This document shows positions 21,210-30,961 of a DNA stretch of 64,000 nucleotides, one piece after another. The DNA lies in the NCBI GenBank assembly GCA_021772935.1, contig JAJFLA010000037.1:1-64000 (forward strand), given 5' to 3'. Position 1 is the first letter of the stretch, and every line of letters begins with the position of its first letter. Under the pieces are notes generated by a model, which made no database searches, was not told the origin of the DNA, and saw only the letters and a program-made list of their open reading frames with translations. This DNA comes from Gammaproteobacteria bacterium (GTDB lineage Bacteria > Pseudomonadota > Gammaproteobacteria > Xanthomonadales > SZUA-36). Made by a program: the position numbers and the translations under genes.

Positions 21210-21277
21210 ATCAAAGAATGGGGTCTGGCGAACTAAATTATGATTGAATTCAGCCTGATCTGTTTAAGAGGAAAGCA

Positions 21278-22438
21278 ATGACTATAGAAGTTAAGGTACC
21301 GGTTTTGCCGGAATCCGTTGCCGATGCAACGATCGCCGCATGGCATAAACAGCCGGGTGACAGCATCCAGCGGGACGAGAACCTGGTTGATCTTGAAACC
21401 GATAAAGTGGTGCTGGAAGTACCCTCACCGGTAGATGGCGTACTGGGCAAGATCGTACGTAACAGCGGTGAAACCGTCATCAGTGGTGAGTTACTCGGTG
21501 TGATTGAACCAGGCGGTGTAGAAGTTGCCGCAACGGCAAGTGAAGAAGCGTCACCAGCACCTGCAACAGCAGACAATGCGGCGACCGTCTCAACGACAGC
21601 AAAACTGAGCCCGGCTGCGCGACGCATAGCAGAGGAAGAACAGGCGGATGTAAGTAAGGTCTCCGGCACTGGCCGTGGTGGACGCATCACCAAGGCTGAC
21701 GTCATCACTCACGTGCGTACGGGTAATCAGACAGGTCAACGGCTTGAAGAACGTGTGAAGATGACACGATTGCGCTCACGTGTCGCGGAAAGGATGAAGC
21801 TGGCACAAAACACGGCTGCCATTTTGACCTCCTTTAACGAGGTCGATCTGAAAGTGGTCATGGATTTGCGTAAAAAATACCAACAGGCCTTTCAACACGA
21901 ACATGGCGTCAAGCTAGGTCTGATGTCCTTTTTTGTCAAGGCTGTCGCCGATGCGTTGCGCAAACACCCCATTGTCAACGCTTCGCTGGAAGACGATGAA
22001 ATCGTATATCACGGCTTTCAGGATATTGGTATCGCTGTATCAACCGAACGTGGCTTGATGGTACCCATTTTGAGAAATGCTGAACACCTGACTTTGGCTG
22101 AAGCCGAACACAGCATTCGGGATTTTGCTGGCAGGGCACGTGATGGTTCAATCACACTTGAAGACCTTCAAGGTGGGACCTTTACCATTACCAATGGTGG
22201 CACATTTGGCTCGCTGCTCTCGACACCGTTGTTGAACCCTCCACAAAGTGCAATTCTCGGTATGCATTCAATCCAGGATCGGCCGGTTGTCGTGCAAGGA
22301 GAGATCGTGGTGCGCCCGATGATGTATATCGCTTTAAGCTATGATCATCGCATCATTGACGGTAAAGATGCCGTATTATTTCTCGTCGCAGTAAAAGACG
22401 CGCTCGAAGACCCGGCGCGTCTTTTGTTGAATCTCTAA
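21278..22438 (+). CDS. sucB: 2-oxoglutarate dehydrogenase E2, dihydrolipoyl succinyltransferase
   Basis: SucB carries the lipoyl domain and transfers the succinyl group to CoA. The 386-residue product has an N-terminal lipoyl domain with the lipoylated Lys43 in [11 protein letters not shown], an Ala/Thr-rich linker at about residues 80-112, a peripheral subunit-binding domain ([12 protein letters not shown] to GGRITKADV) and the acyltransferase domain ending in the catalytic [13 protein letters not shown]. The start has a good AGAGGAAAG Shine-Dalgarno. It lies 68 bp after sucA and 30 bp before lpdA, so the three complex subunits are probably one transcript. Confidence 0.97.
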   Translation: MTIEVKVPVLPESVADATIAAWHKQPGDSIQRDENLVDLETDKVVLEVPSPVDGVLGKIVRNSGETVISGELLGVIEPGGVEVAATASEEASPAPATADNAATVSTTAKLSPAARRIAEEEQADVSKVSGTGRGGRITKADVITHVRTGNQTGQRLEERVKMTRLRSRVAERMKLAQNTAAILTSFNEVDLKVVMDLRKKYQQAFQHEHGVKLGLMSFFVKAVADALRKHPIVNASLEDDEIVYHGFQDIGIAVSTERGLMVPILRNAEHLTLAEAEHSIRDFAGRARDGSITLEDLQGGTFTITNGGTFGSLLSTPLLNPPQSAILGMHSIQDRPVVVQGEIVVRPMMYIALSYDHRIIDGKDAVLFLVAVKDALEDPARLLLNL

Positions 22439-22468
22439 ACGGGCCCAGGGAATCATTAGGAAAGAACC

Positions 22469-23896
22469 ATGACTGAAAAATTTGATGTAATTGTAATTGG
22501 TGCTGGCCCCGGTGGTTATGTGGCGGCGATCAGGGCTGCACAGCTTGGCTTGAACACAGCATGTATCGATATGAACACTGGTAAAGATGGCAAAGCTGCG
22601 CTTGGTGGTACCTGTCTGAATGTCGGCTGTATCCCGTCCAAAGCCCTGCTAGATAGCTCCAAGCACTATCATCATGTTAAAAATGATTTTGCTACGCACG
22701 GAATCAATGTTACTGACGTCAGCATCGACATCGATACCATGATTGCCCGTAAAGACGCCGTAGTCAGCAAACTGACCGGTGGGGTTGCCCAGTTATTCAA
22801 GGCCAACAAGATAAAACAATACCACGGTCGTGGACGGTTATTGGCAAACCGACAAGTGGAATTCACCGCACACACGTCCAGTGAAAAAACCGTGCTGGAG
22901 GCGGAGAACATTATTCTGGCTGCCGGTTCAGTGCCAATAACAATTCCAAATGTCGAATATGACAACGAATATATTATTGATAATGAGGGAGCTCTGCAGC
23001 TGACCGAAGTACCACCACGTTTGGGTGTGATCGGTGCGGGGGTTATAGGTCTGGAGTTGGGTTCGGTTTGGCAACGACTCGGTTCCAAAGTCACGCTGCT
23101 TGAAGCCCTGCCGTCACTGCTGCCCACAGCTGACCAGGACATTTCAAAACAAGCGGGCCGTGCGTTTAAAAAACAGGGTCTGGATATCCGTCTCGACACA
23201 CTGGTCAAATCAGCCAGCATCACCGGTGACACCATCAAAGTGAGCCTCGAAGACAAAAATGGTGAAAGCGAAATCAGCTTTGACCGTTTACTTGTCGCAG
23301 TAGGTCGCAAACCAAATACCGAAGGTCTTTTAGCAGATGACAGCGGTGTAGAGTTGAATAAACGCGGCCAAATCGAAGTGAATCATCAATCACAAACCAA
23401 GCTAGAAGGCGTCTGGGCGGTCGGTGACTGTGTACGTGGCCCAATGCTGGCCCACAAAGCATCTGAAGAAGGCATAGCTGTGGCTGAGTTAATTGCTGGA
23501 AAGGCTGCACATATCCACTTTGATACCGTTCCGTGGGTTATCTATACTGACCCGGAGATTGCCTGGGTCGGTAAAACAGAACAACAATTGAAGGAACAGG
23601 GTGTGTCATACCATGTTGGGTCATTTCCATTTGCAGCAACTGGTCGAGGTCTCGCCATGGGAAACGCCGATGGTATGGTCAAAATGCTGGCAGACGCAGA
23701 TACCGATGAGATTCTCGGTGTGCACATCATCGGCCCGGGCGCATCGGAGTTGATTGCGGAGTGCGTGGTTACGATGGAGTTTCATGGCGCCAGCGAAGAC
23801 CTTGCGCGTATTATCCACGCCCACCCAACGCTGTCAGAAGCGATTCACGAGGCTGCACTCCATGTGGACAAACGAGCGATACACAGAGGTAACTAA
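22469..23896 (+). CDS. lpdA: Dihydrolipoyl dehydrogenase (E3)
   Basis: The E3 flavoprotein reoxidises dihydrolipoamide with NAD+. The 475-residue product has an FAD dinucleotide fold (GAGPGGYVAAIRAAQLG), the redox-active disulfide Cys49/Cys54 in GGTCLNVGC, an NAD fold (GAGVIGLELGSVW) and the C-terminal catalytic His-Glu pair in HAHPTLSEAIHEA. AGGAAAG precedes the ATG. An own E3 inside the suc operon makes this copy dedicated to 2-oxoglutarate dehydrogenase, although it could also serve other complexes encoded elsewhere. Confidence 0.97.
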   Translation: MTEKFDVIVIGAGPGGYVAAIRAAQLGLNTACIDMNTGKDGKAALGGTCLNVGCIPSKALLDSSKHYHHVKNDFATHGINVTDVSIDIDTMIARKDAVVSKLTGGVAQLFKANKIKQYHGRGRLLANRQVEFTAHTSSEKTVLEAENIILAAGSVPITIPNVEYDNEYIIDNEGALQLTEVPPRLGVIGAGVIGLELGSVWQRLGSKVTLLEALPSLLPTADQDISKQAGRAFKKQGLDIRLDTLVKSASITGDTIKVSLEDKNGESEISFDRLLVAVGRKPNTEGLLADDSGVELNKRGQIEVNHQSQTKLEGVWAVGDCVRGPMLAHKASEEGIAVAELIAGKAAHIHFDTVPWVIYTDPEIAWVGKTEQQLKEQGVSYHVGSFPFAATGRGLAMGNADGMVKMLADADTDEILGVHIIGPGASELIAECVVTMEFHGASEDLARIIHAHPTLSEAIHEAALHVDKRAIHRGN

Positions 23897-23899
23897 ACC

Positions 23900-24901
23900 A
23901 TGGTTGGAATACCAAAGACATTCAAAGCATTTCGCATACACAATGATGCCGAGGGTTACCGTTCCGGCATTGAAAAAATAAGTATCGATGACCTCAGCAA
24001 AGGTGATGTTGTCATCCGCGGTGAATGGTCGGGTATCAATTACAAGGATGCCCTGGCTGCAACCGGCAAATCAAAAATCCTCAAGTCGTATCCGCTGGTG
24101 GGCGGCATTGACGTTGCGGGCGAAGTGCTTGCTTCAGAATGTGAACGTTTTTCACCTGGCGACAAGGTATTGGTCACCGGGTGCAACCTCTCAGAAAAAC
24201 GTGATGGAGGTTACACCCAATATTTACGCCTAGACAGTAACAACATTATTCCCCTGCCCAAAGGGCTCACAACTCGTGAGGCTATGGGTATCGGTACGGC
24301 TGGCTTCACAGCTGCAATATCTTTGTACCGGATGGAAGCACTTGGCCAGGCACCCGAAGCGGGACCTATTGTTGTAACCGGGGCCAGTGGTGGAGTCGGA
24401 AGTTTTGCCATCGATATCTTCACGCGCGCCGGTTATGAAGTACATGCCATCACCGGTAAAGTGAATCAGTTTGATTACCTTGAAGGTCTGGGCGCCCGGC
24501 AATGTATTTCTCGGCATGACCTGCATTGGGGTCAGCAACCACTGGAATCAGTGCGCTGGGCGGGTTGTGTCGACAACGTAGGTGGCGACATGCTTGCGGG
24601 TATCAGCCGGGTTATAGACCTGTGGGGCAACATTGCCTCATGTGGAATGGCTGGCGGCATTGGTCTGCACGCCACTAATTTACCCTTGATTTTGCGGGGG
24701 GTCAGCCTGATCGGTATTAGTTCCAACAATACACCTTACGCAATGAGAGAAACCATCTGGGGCCGACTTGCAAATGAATGGCGGCCCCAGCACCTTGAAT
24801 CCATCATCAGTAACGAGGTCAGCCTGGACAAACTCAGTGAAGCCTTTGACGTGCTGATGCAAGGGAACTCGCTTGGACGCACCTTGGTCAATCTTTCATA
24901 G
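23900..24901 (+). CDS. AcuI/YhdH-type acrylyl-CoA reductase family protein
   Basis: This is a zinc-less medium-chain dehydrogenase/reductase of the AcuI/YhdH branch, typically NADPH-dependent and active on acrylyl-CoA. The 333-residue sequence follows that branch closely: WSGINYKDALAATGKSKI near residues 41-56, PLVGGIDVAGEV, GTAGFTAAISLYRME and the nucleotide-binding GASGGVGSFAIDIF. It starts 3 bp after lpdA and is likely co-transcribed. In marine bacteria the AcuI role is detoxification of acryloyl-CoA from DMSP or propionate-type metabolism; whether that applies here is inference. A general quinone or enone reductase role is the alternative. Confidence 0.85.
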   Translation: MVGIPKTFKAFRIHNDAEGYRSGIEKISIDDLSKGDVVIRGEWSGINYKDALAATGKSKILKSYPLVGGIDVAGEVLASECERFSPGDKVLVTGCNLSEKRDGGYTQYLRLDSNNIIPLPKGLTTREAMGIGTAGFTAAISLYRMEALGQAPEAGPIVVTGASGGVGSFAIDIFTRAGYEVHAITGKVNQFDYLEGLGARQCISRHDLHWGQQPLESVRWAGCVDNVGGDMLAGISRVIDLWGNIASCGMAGGIGLHATNLPLILRGVSLIGISSNNTPYAMRETIWGRLANEWRPQHLESIISNEVSLDKLSEAFDVLMQGNSLGRTLVNLS

Positions 24902-24999
24902 GGCTGTCTAATTTCAAAATTAAAGATTGCTGCAATGTTGTAGCTAATTGTTGCATAATTGCGCACGGTATAGACAGCGGTCATGACGAGTATGTATAA

Positions 25000-25365
25000 A
25001 TGGTAAAAGTTTTGATAGTTGACGACTCCCCTGTCCATATTTTTATGTTAAAAAAGATGGTTGAGGAATTGGGTCACGAAACTCTGACCGCTGAAAGCGG
25101 AGACCAGGCTCTGAAAATTGCCCGCGAAGAACAGCCCAACGTCATTCTTATGGATGTTGTTATGCCAGGCATGAGTGGCTTTCAAGCTACCCGAAAGCTA
25201 TCTAAAGACCAATCCACACACGATATTCCTGTTATCTTTGTCAGTTCCCGAGACGGTGAAGCTGACCGAATCTGGGGAATGCGTCAGGGTGCTATAGCCT
25301 ATGTCACTAAACCTGTAAACGCTGAAACATTACTGGCTGCCATTTCAGACGCAATTGCTGTCTGA
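25000..25365 (+). CDS. PilH-like stand-alone response regulator
   Basis: The 121-residue protein is a single receiver domain with no output domain. Acidic pocket Asp8/Asp9, phospho-acceptor Asp52 (LMDVVMPG), Ser82 and Lys104 (VTKPV) are all in place. The segments GMSGFQATRKLSKD and IWGMRQGA match PilH of twitching-motility chemosensory systems. No histidine kinase, pilG or pil genes occur in the window, so the partner kinase must be elsewhere. It lies between acuI-like and a peroxiredoxin gene whose AAGGAG lies directly after its stop. Confidence 0.85.
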   Translation: MVKVLIVDDSPVHIFMLKKMVEELGHETLTAESGDQALKIAREEQPNVILMDVVMPGMSGFQATRKLSKDQSTHDIPVIFVSSRDGEADRIWGMRQGAIAYVTKPVNAETLLAAISDAIAV

Positions 25366-25390
25366 CAACACACATTCAAGGAGTCTGCTC

Positions 25391-25870
25391 ATGAGTATTC
25401 AAATCGGGGATCCTATTCCATCAGCGGTGCTCAGCCAGATGTCAGAAAATGGTCCTCAGCCGATCACAACATCAGACTATTTTACGGGACGTAAAGTTAT
25501 CTTGTTTGCTGTGCCCGGAGCATTCACACCCACCTGTTCCGCTTATCATCTACCCGGGTTTGTAGATCATCTTGATGGTTTTTCCGACAAAGGTATCGAA
25601 GCCATAGGATGTATGGCTGTGAATGATGTTTTTGTCATGCATGCCTGGGGTAAGAGCTTAAATGCCGACGGCATAGATATGCTGGCCGATGGCAATGGTG
25701 AATTCACTACAGCTCTTGGGCTGGAAATGGATGCATCCTCGTTTGGAATGGGCAAACGTTCACAACGTTTTGCTCTCGTAGTCGACGACGGTGTTGTCAC
25801 GAATCTTATGGTTGAAGCCCCCGGCGAGTTCCGGGTGAGTTCGGCGGAATCGTTATTAGCTATCCTCTGA
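25391..25870 (+). CDS. Prx5-type peroxiredoxin (first copy)
   Basis: The enzyme reduces hydroperoxides through a peroxidatic cysteine. The 159-residue product, from ATG 25391 with AAGGAG at 25378-25383, has the thioredoxin-fold signature PGAFTPTCSAYHLPGF with Cys49. A second Cys occurs in IGCMAVND near residue 76, a position not typical of a resolving Cys, so a 1-Cys or glutathione/glutaredoxin-dependent cycle is likely. An in-frame start 36 bp upstream was rejected because it lacks the Shine-Dalgarno and overlaps the receiver gene. A paralogue of similar design lies at 48824-49351. Confidence 0.92.
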   Translation: MSIQIGDPIPSAVLSQMSENGPQPITTSDYFTGRKVILFAVPGAFTPTCSAYHLPGFVDHLDGFSDKGIEAIGCMAVNDVFVMHAWGKSLNADGIDMLADGNGEFTTALGLEMDASSFGMGKRSQRFALVVDDGVVTNLMVEAPGEFRVSSAESLLAIL

Positions 25871-25967
25871 CAGAATCTTTTTGTTGAGGCTAATAAAGAG
25901 AACGCTCTTATGCCATCGACTCATGTAAAAAGATGAGTTCGCTTATTCCGAACCCATCCTTCCAGTC

Positions 25968-28532
25968 TCATGCCTCGATTTCACCTTCTTCACTGCCCTC
26001 TTCTTCCTCTTCTGTCTGAATTCTGGCCAGGCCGACCAGGTTTTCATCATCTCGAAGACGAATCAACGTTACACCCTGCGTATTACGGCCCAGTGTGGAA
26101 ACTTCATTGGCGTGGGTTCTAACCAAGGTTCCACCATCTGAAATCAGCATGATGTCATCATCGTCAGTAAGCTGTAATGCTGAGATTAGCTGTCCATTGC
26201 GTTTTGACGTCTGGATACCGATAACACCTTGACCACCCCTGCCCTGGCATGAGTGTTCTTCCGGCTTTGTGCGCTTGCCATAACCACGTTCGGTTACTGT
26301 CAGGATATCACCATCAGTTAGCACCAGCATTGAAACCACCTGTTGATCAGGTTGTAGCCGGATGCCGATAACACCTCTGGCTGTACGACCAACAGATGTC
26401 ACATTACTTTCCGCGAATCGAATACACTTACCTGAACTCGAAAACAGCATGACCTCGCTATCACCATGGGTGATTTCGACATTAACCAACTCGTCGTCTT
26501 CATCCAGGTTAATTGCCCAGATTCCATTCGCACGTTGATTAGCGTAAGCACGCAGTGGTGTTTTCTTGACGATTCCTTTGCGGGTGGCAAAAAACACATA
26601 GAGGTCTTCGGAATATTCACGTACCGGTAACACGGCATTTACCCGCTCGTCTTTTTCTAACGGCAAAAGGTTTACGATAGGCTTACCACGGCTTACGTGA
26701 CTGGCCTGTGGCAGTTCATAAACTTTGAGCCAATAAATTTTCCCACGGGAGGTAAAACACAAAAGTGTGTCATGCGTATTGGCAACAAATAGCTCATCAA
26801 TGAAATCTTCTTCCTTAACTTTGGTAGCTGACTTCCCCTTGCCACCACGACGTTGTGCCTGATAACGGTCAAGTGATTGCGACTTGGCATATCCAGCATG
26901 GGATATGGTGACCACAACGTCTTCTTCGGTGATCAAATCCTCAAGGGTAAGATCAAGTCTGTTTTCAAGAATTACGGTACGCCGCTCATCGCCATATTTA
27001 TCGAGAATTTCCTTAAGCTCTTCACGGATAACGCTCATCAGACGGGTAGGATCAGACAAAATCTCCAGTAAAGCCCTCACTTTTCCAAGGATTTCTTCAT
27101 ATTCTGTCGTCAGTTTCTCCTGCTCAAGCCCAGTCAGCCTGTGCAGACGCATATTGAGGATTTCCTGGGCCTGCACCGGTGATAATTGGTAGCCCTCATC
27201 CTGCAAACCGAACTCAGGCTCCAGGTTCTCTGGTCTTGAAGTTTCGGCTCCACCCTGTCCCAGCATGGTGCGTACCAGACCTGGATCCCAGTGTTTGGCT
27301 AACAGACGTTCCTTCGCATCTGCCGGAGAGGGTGATCTCTTGATCATTTCGATCAATTCATCAAGGTTGGCCAGCGCAACGGTGAGACCTTCAAGTACAT
27401 GCGCACGACTACGTGCTTTGCGCAAATCAAACAAGGTACGACGGGTAACGACTTCCCGACGATGACTAATAAAGGCCTGCAGAATCTCTTTGACGTTGAG
27501 CAAACGTGGCTGACCATCGACCAGTGCGACCATATTAATGCCAAACACGTTTTGCATGACCGTCTGCTTGTAGAGGTTGTTCAGAATGACTTCAGGCACC
27601 TCTCCTCGGCGTAACTCGATGACGACACGCATACCATCCTTGTCGGATTCATCGCGCAGCTCTGTGATGCCATCCAACTTTTTATCTTTAACCAACTCGG
27701 CAATTTTTTCCAGTAAGCGGGCCTTATTAACCTGGTACGGCAACTCAGTAACAATCAACGAATTCTTGCCATTTCGTTCATTCGTCTCTACATGGGACTT
27801 GGCACGCATGTAAATACGACCGCGACCGGTATGGTAAGCATCATGTATACCCTGGGCACCATTAATCATACCCGCTGTCGGAAAATCTGGCCCCGGCAGG
27901 TGTTCCATGATGCCATTGATGTCCAGTTCCGGGTTTTCAATCAGGGCAATTGTGGCGTTAATGACTTCATTAATATTATGGGGTGGGATATTGGTGGCCA
28001 TACCCACTGCAATGCCTGCAGAACCATTGATCAGTAACCCCGGAACGCGGGTGGGTAGCACCAGTGGTTCATATTCAGATTCATCGTAATTTGGGCCAAA
28101 GTTGACTGTTTCTTTGTCGAGGTCAGCCAAGAGTTCGTGAGCCAGTTTCGACATACGCACTTCGGTATATCGCATCGCCGCTGCAGCGTCACCATCTACA
28201 GAACCAAAGTTACCCTGACCATCGACCAACATATAGCGCATCGCAAATGGTTGCGCCATGCGAACGATGGTGTCATACACAGCAGAATCGCCATGCGGGT
28301 GGTATTTACCAATAACGTCACCGACTACACGGGCGGATTTCTTATAGGCCTTATTCCAGTCATTGCCCAGCACGCTCATGGCGAAAAGCACACGACGGTG
28401 AACCGGTTTAAGGCCATCCCGGACATCCGGTAAAGCACGACCAACAATGACACTCATGGCGTAGTCCATATAGGACTGGCGCATTTCATCTTCCAGATTA
28501 ACCTGCAGTACTTCTTTAGCGAGCTCAGCCAT
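25968..28532 (-). CDS. gyrA: DNA gyrase subunit A
   Basis: GyrA breaks and rejoins DNA during negative supercoiling. The 854-residue product carries the catalytic Tyr122 in AMRYTEVR and the quinolone-resistance region GDSAVYD with Ser83 and Asp87, both the wild-type susceptible residues in E. coli numbering. The C-terminal beta-pinwheel includes the GyrA box QRRGGKG near residue 550, and the protein ends in an acidic tail [14 protein letters not shown]. It is monocistronic and divergent from the cyclophilin gene. The intervening AT-rich region contains two TATTGACAATA repeats. Confidence 0.97.
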   Translation of the reverse strand: MAELAKEVLQVNLEDEMRQSYMDYAMSVIVGRALPDVRDGLKPVHRRVLFAMSVLGNDWNKAYKKSARVVGDVIGKYHPHGDSAVYDTIVRMAQPFAMRYMLVDGQGNFGSVDGDAAAAMRYTEVRMSKLAHELLADLDKETVNFGPNYDESEYEPLVLPTRVPGLLINGSAGIAVGMATNIPPHNINEVINATIALIENPELDINGIMEHLPGPDFPTAGMINGAQGIHDAYHTGRGRIYMRAKSHVETNERNGKNSLIVTELPYQVNKARLLEKIAELVKDKKLDGITELRDESDKDGMRVVIELRRGEVPEVILNNLYKQTVMQNVFGINMVALVDGQPRLLNVKEILQAFISHRREVVTRRTLFDLRKARSRAHVLEGLTVALANLDELIEMIKRSPSPADAKERLLAKHWDPGLVRTMLGQGGAETSRPENLEPEFGLQDEGYQLSPVQAQEILNMRLHRLTGLEQEKLTTEYEEILGKVRALLEILSDPTRLMSVIREELKEILDKYGDERRTVILENRLDLTLEDLITEEDVVVTISHAGYAKSQSLDRYQAQRRGGKGKSATKVKEEDFIDELFVANTHDTLLCFTSRGKIYWLKVYELPQASHVSRGKPIVNLLPLEKDERVNAVLPVREYSEDLYVFFATRKGIVKKTPLRAYANQRANGIWAINLDEDDELVNVEITHGDSEVMLFSSSGKCIRFAESNVTSVGRTARGVIGIRLQPDQQVVSMLVLTDGDILTVTERGYGKRTKPEEHSCQGRGGQGVIGIQTSKRNGQLISALQLTDDDDIMLISDGGTLVRTHANEVSTLGRNTQGVTLIRLRDDENLVGLARIQTEEEEEGSEEGEIEA

Positions 28533-28574
28533 TAAATGTAAATACTCCGGAATATGTTATATATACTTGAATTA

Positions 28575-28600
28575 TATTGACAATATACATATTGACAATA
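28575..28600. promoter_or_regulatory. Paired TATTGACAATA repeats in the gyrA-ppi divergent region
   Basis: TATTGACAATA occurs at 28575-28585 and 28590-28600, 15 bp apart. Each copy is an imperfect palindrome with arms TATTG and CAATA. They lie 43-68 bp upstream of the gyrA start and about 200 bp from the cyclophilin start, within an otherwise featureless 267-bp gap. They include TTGACA hexamers usable as -35 elements, so promoter or operator function is possible but unproved. Confidence 0.4.
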
Positions 28601-28799
28601 GAGTGCTTTGAACTTAGTTTTATACTCGATACAAGCCGCTAATTTTACCATAAATCGACCTTGATTTGGGTGATGAAGCGGGGCTTGAAAAAGGAACCAG
28701 ATCATACACAAACTTACCCACGCATTGAAAGAGCCTTTATACCTGCGCTGTAGCCCAGTATCATAGCGACCAGGCCCCAAAAAAATGGAACACAACGTT

Positions 28800-29366
28800 A
28801 TGAAACAACTGATTTCCTTTATCGCTGTATTGATATTTAGCTCGTCTGTCACCTATGCTCAGCAGGAAGCTGTCAACCCGCAGGTTACGATTCACACCAA
28901 CCATGGTGCCATCCGGCTTGAGTTATATCCTCAACAGGCACCCAAGTCAGTCGAGAATTTCCTGCAATATGCCAAGGATGGTTTTTATCAAAATACAGTT
29001 TTTCATCGCGTCATCAGCCATTTCATGATTCAGGGCGGCGGCATGACGGCAGACATGCAGCAGAAACCAACCCATGACCCAATCATCAACGAAGCAGACA
29101 ACGGTCTGAAAAACCTGCGTGGCACCGTTGCCATGGCACGTACCAACAATATTAATTCTGCAACCTCGCAGTTTTTCATTAATGTGGAAGTCAACGGCGC
29201 ACTCGATCATGTCAGTAAAGAGAATTCCCGAACATGGGGTTATGCTGTTTTTGGCCGTGTCGTAGAAGGTATGGATGTGGTAGACGATATTCGTTTTGTC
29301 GAGACGGGGGGCCCGAATGGTGTACCCATTAAAGCAGTAGTCATTGAGTCAGTTGAAATCCACTGA
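28800..29366 (+). CDS. Secreted cyclophilin-type peptidyl-prolyl isomerase
   Basis: Cyclophilins catalyse cis-trans isomerisation at proline bonds; a signal peptide places this one in the periplasm, like E. coli PpiA. The product is 188 residues from ATG 28800. A signal sequence ends near SSSVTYAQQ and is followed by the cyclophilin domain: [15 protein letters not shown] near residues 60-75, [18 protein letters not shown] and [14 protein letters not shown]. An in-frame ATG 15 bp upstream would only lengthen the n-region. lpxH begins 18 bp after its stop, a pairing also seen for ppiB-lpxH in E. coli. Confidence 0.92.
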   Translation: MKQLISFIAVLIFSSSVTYAQQEAVNPQVTIHTNHGAIRLELYPQQAPKSVENFLQYAKDGFYQNTVFHRVISHFMIQGGGMTADMQQKPTHDPIINEADNGLKNLRGTVAMARTNNINSATSQFFINVEVNGALDHVSKENSRTWGYAVFGRVVEGMDVVDDIRFVETGGPNGVPIKAVVIESVEIH

Positions 29367-29384
29367 TTTGATTCAAGCAGGCGC

Positions 29385-30104
29385 ATGACTACCTTATTCA
29401 TTTCAGATCTACATTTGGATGACAAAAGACCCGAAACAACCGCATTATTGCAAAAGTTTCTGCAAAATGAGGCTGCAGATGCAGATGCACTATATATCCT
29501 CGGCGATTTGTTTGAATTCTGGCTGGGCGATGACGTGCCTTCAAAATGCTCGACTGAAATTGCCGCTGAGCTGTTTTCACTGACTAATAATGATGTGCCG
29601 TGTTATTTCATGCACGGCAACCGTGATTTTCTGCTGCGCGAAGAGTATGCAAAATCGGCTGGTATCGAACTCTTACCGCAGGAGTACGTGGTCGAACTTT
29701 ATGGCGAGCAGGTGTTGCTGATGCACGGCGACAGCCTGTGTACCGATGATATCCCATATCAACAATTCCGGACACTGGTCCGGAATCCACACTGGCAAGA
29801 TGATTTTCTTGCCAAGCATCCTCAGCAACGACTGCAAATTGCATTACAAGCCCGAGATGCCAGTGCCGGGCACAAAAATGATGTAGGCATGAGTATCATG
29901 GATGTAAACCATGCTGCAGTGGTTGCTGCGTTTGAGCGTCATGGTGTCTCTAAAATGATTCATGGTCACACTCACCGCCCCGACGTCCACGAACTGTTTG
30001 TGAACACGCAGGCGGCCCAACGCATAGTACTGGGAGACTGGTACACGCAAGGAAGCGTTCTGCGAGTACAACCCGGAAGCTGCACATTGTCACGAATTGT
30101 TTGA
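29385..30104 (+). CDS. lpxH: UDP-2,3-diacylglucosamine diphosphatase
   Basis: LpxH hydrolyses UDP-2,3-diacylglucosamine to lipid X in lipid A synthesis. The 239-residue length matches the family (about 240). The calcineurin-like dimetal motifs are complete: ISDLHLDD (residues 6-13), GDLFEFWLGDD, HGNRDFLL, LLMHGDSLC and HGHTHRPDVH near residue 195. It follows the cyclophilin gene by 18 bp and is probably co-transcribed. Its stop is convergent with the DUF455 gene, 31 bp away. Confidence 0.96.
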   Translation: MTTLFISDLHLDDKRPETTALLQKFLQNEAADADALYILGDLFEFWLGDDVPSKCSTEIAAELFSLTNNDVPCYFMHGNRDFLLREEYAKSAGIELLPQEYVVELYGEQVLLMHGDSLCTDDIPYQQFRTLVRNPHWQDDFLAKHPQQRLQIALQARDASAGHKNDVGMSIMDVNHAAVVAAFERHGVSKMIHGHTHRPDVHELFVNTQAAQRIVLGDWYTQGSVLRVQPGSCTLSRIV

Positions 30105-30135
30105 TATTAGTGATAAGAACCCAACCGGGATCTGC

Positions 30136-30933
30136 TTATTTAAGAGCGGAGATTGCATCCATCTCCCGCTGGGTAAAACCCGCTTTCATACGTGCCGGAA
30201 TATTGAAAGGCCCCCTCAGTGATCCGCTGAAATTTTCTTGCAGCAAACCCAGAAAAGTGGATTCAGGTGCAAGTCCACGTTGGTCACAACAGATACGAAA
30301 CCAGTGACTGCCAATTTCTACATGTCGCACCTCTTCTTCGAGGATGACCTCAAGAATCCTGGCAGTTTCATCATCACCGGCAGTCATTAATCGTTCAATC
30401 ATACCGGGCGTAACATCCAGCCCCCTTGCCTCCAACACACGTGGTACCAGCGCCATACGTTTCATACAGTCATCCGCCGTCTTCTGGGCCATTTCCCACA
30501 AGCCATTATGGGCTGGAAACTCACCATAGCTGAAACCCATTGATTGCAACCGTGTGGATAACAACTGAAAGTGTCGGGCCTCGTCAGCTGCCACGGATAT
30601 CCAATCAAGGTAAAACTGACGCGGCATGTCCCGAAAGCGATACGCCGCATCCAAAGCCAGGTTTATTGCGTTGAACTCAATATGCGTGATCGCATGCACC
30701 AGTGCAGCGCGACCTTCTTCACTTCCAAGCCGTCGACGCCGAACTTTTGATGGCTCGACGAGTACCGGCCTTTCGGGGTGACCCGCAACGCCGATCGAAG
30801 TGACCGGCGTATGAGGGTCAAAGTCAAAATTGCCCAGATCAACTGCCGAATATAAATCCGTGACAGCACGACATTTTTCTTCAGGGCAAGTTATCGCCAA
30901 ACACGCTGCGGTACCTTCAAAAATGGCAACCAT
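30136..30933 (-). CDS. DUF455 ferritin-like protein
   Basis: The family has a ferritin-like helical bundle with probable di-iron ligands; function is not established, though it is related to the MiaE type. The 265-residue sequence shows the ligand pattern HIEFNAINLALD near residue 87, DEARHFQLL near residue 116 and EEEVRHVEIG near residue 200. An N-terminal segment with two Cys (AACLAITCPEEKC) precedes the bundle. The gene is 28 bp downstream of icd on the same strand and may be co-transcribed with it. The specific substrate is unknown. Confidence 0.85.
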   Translation of the reverse strand: MVAIFEGTAACLAITCPEEKCRAVTDLYSAVDLGNFDFDPHTPVTSIGVAGHPERPVLVEPSKVRRRRLGSEEGRAALVHAITHIEFNAINLALDAAYRFRDMPRQFYLDWISVAADEARHFQLLSTRLQSMGFSYGEFPAHNGLWEMAQKTADDCMKRMALVPRVLEARGLDVTPGMIERLMTAGDDETARILEVILEEEVRHVEIGSHWFRICCDQRGLAPESTFLGLLQENFSGSLRGPFNIPARMKAGFTQREMDAISALK

Positions 30934-30961
30934 GCCCTATCCCACCGAATAAGTTCGTCGG

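Noticed and set aside
22672-23310. 212-codon antisense frame inside lpdA
   Set aside because: Low-complexity Ser/Arg-rich shadow of the lpdA codon pattern; no ribosome site or domain.
24902-24999. Riboswitch or tRNA in gaps between operons
   Set aside because: No cloverleaf, conserved riboswitch core or CCA-ending stem was visible in this or other intergenic regions of the window.
25993-26011. Possible frameshift or low-quality sequence in the acidic gyrA tail
   Set aside because: The Glu-rich C-terminus is common for GyrA and the frame closes with a normal stop.
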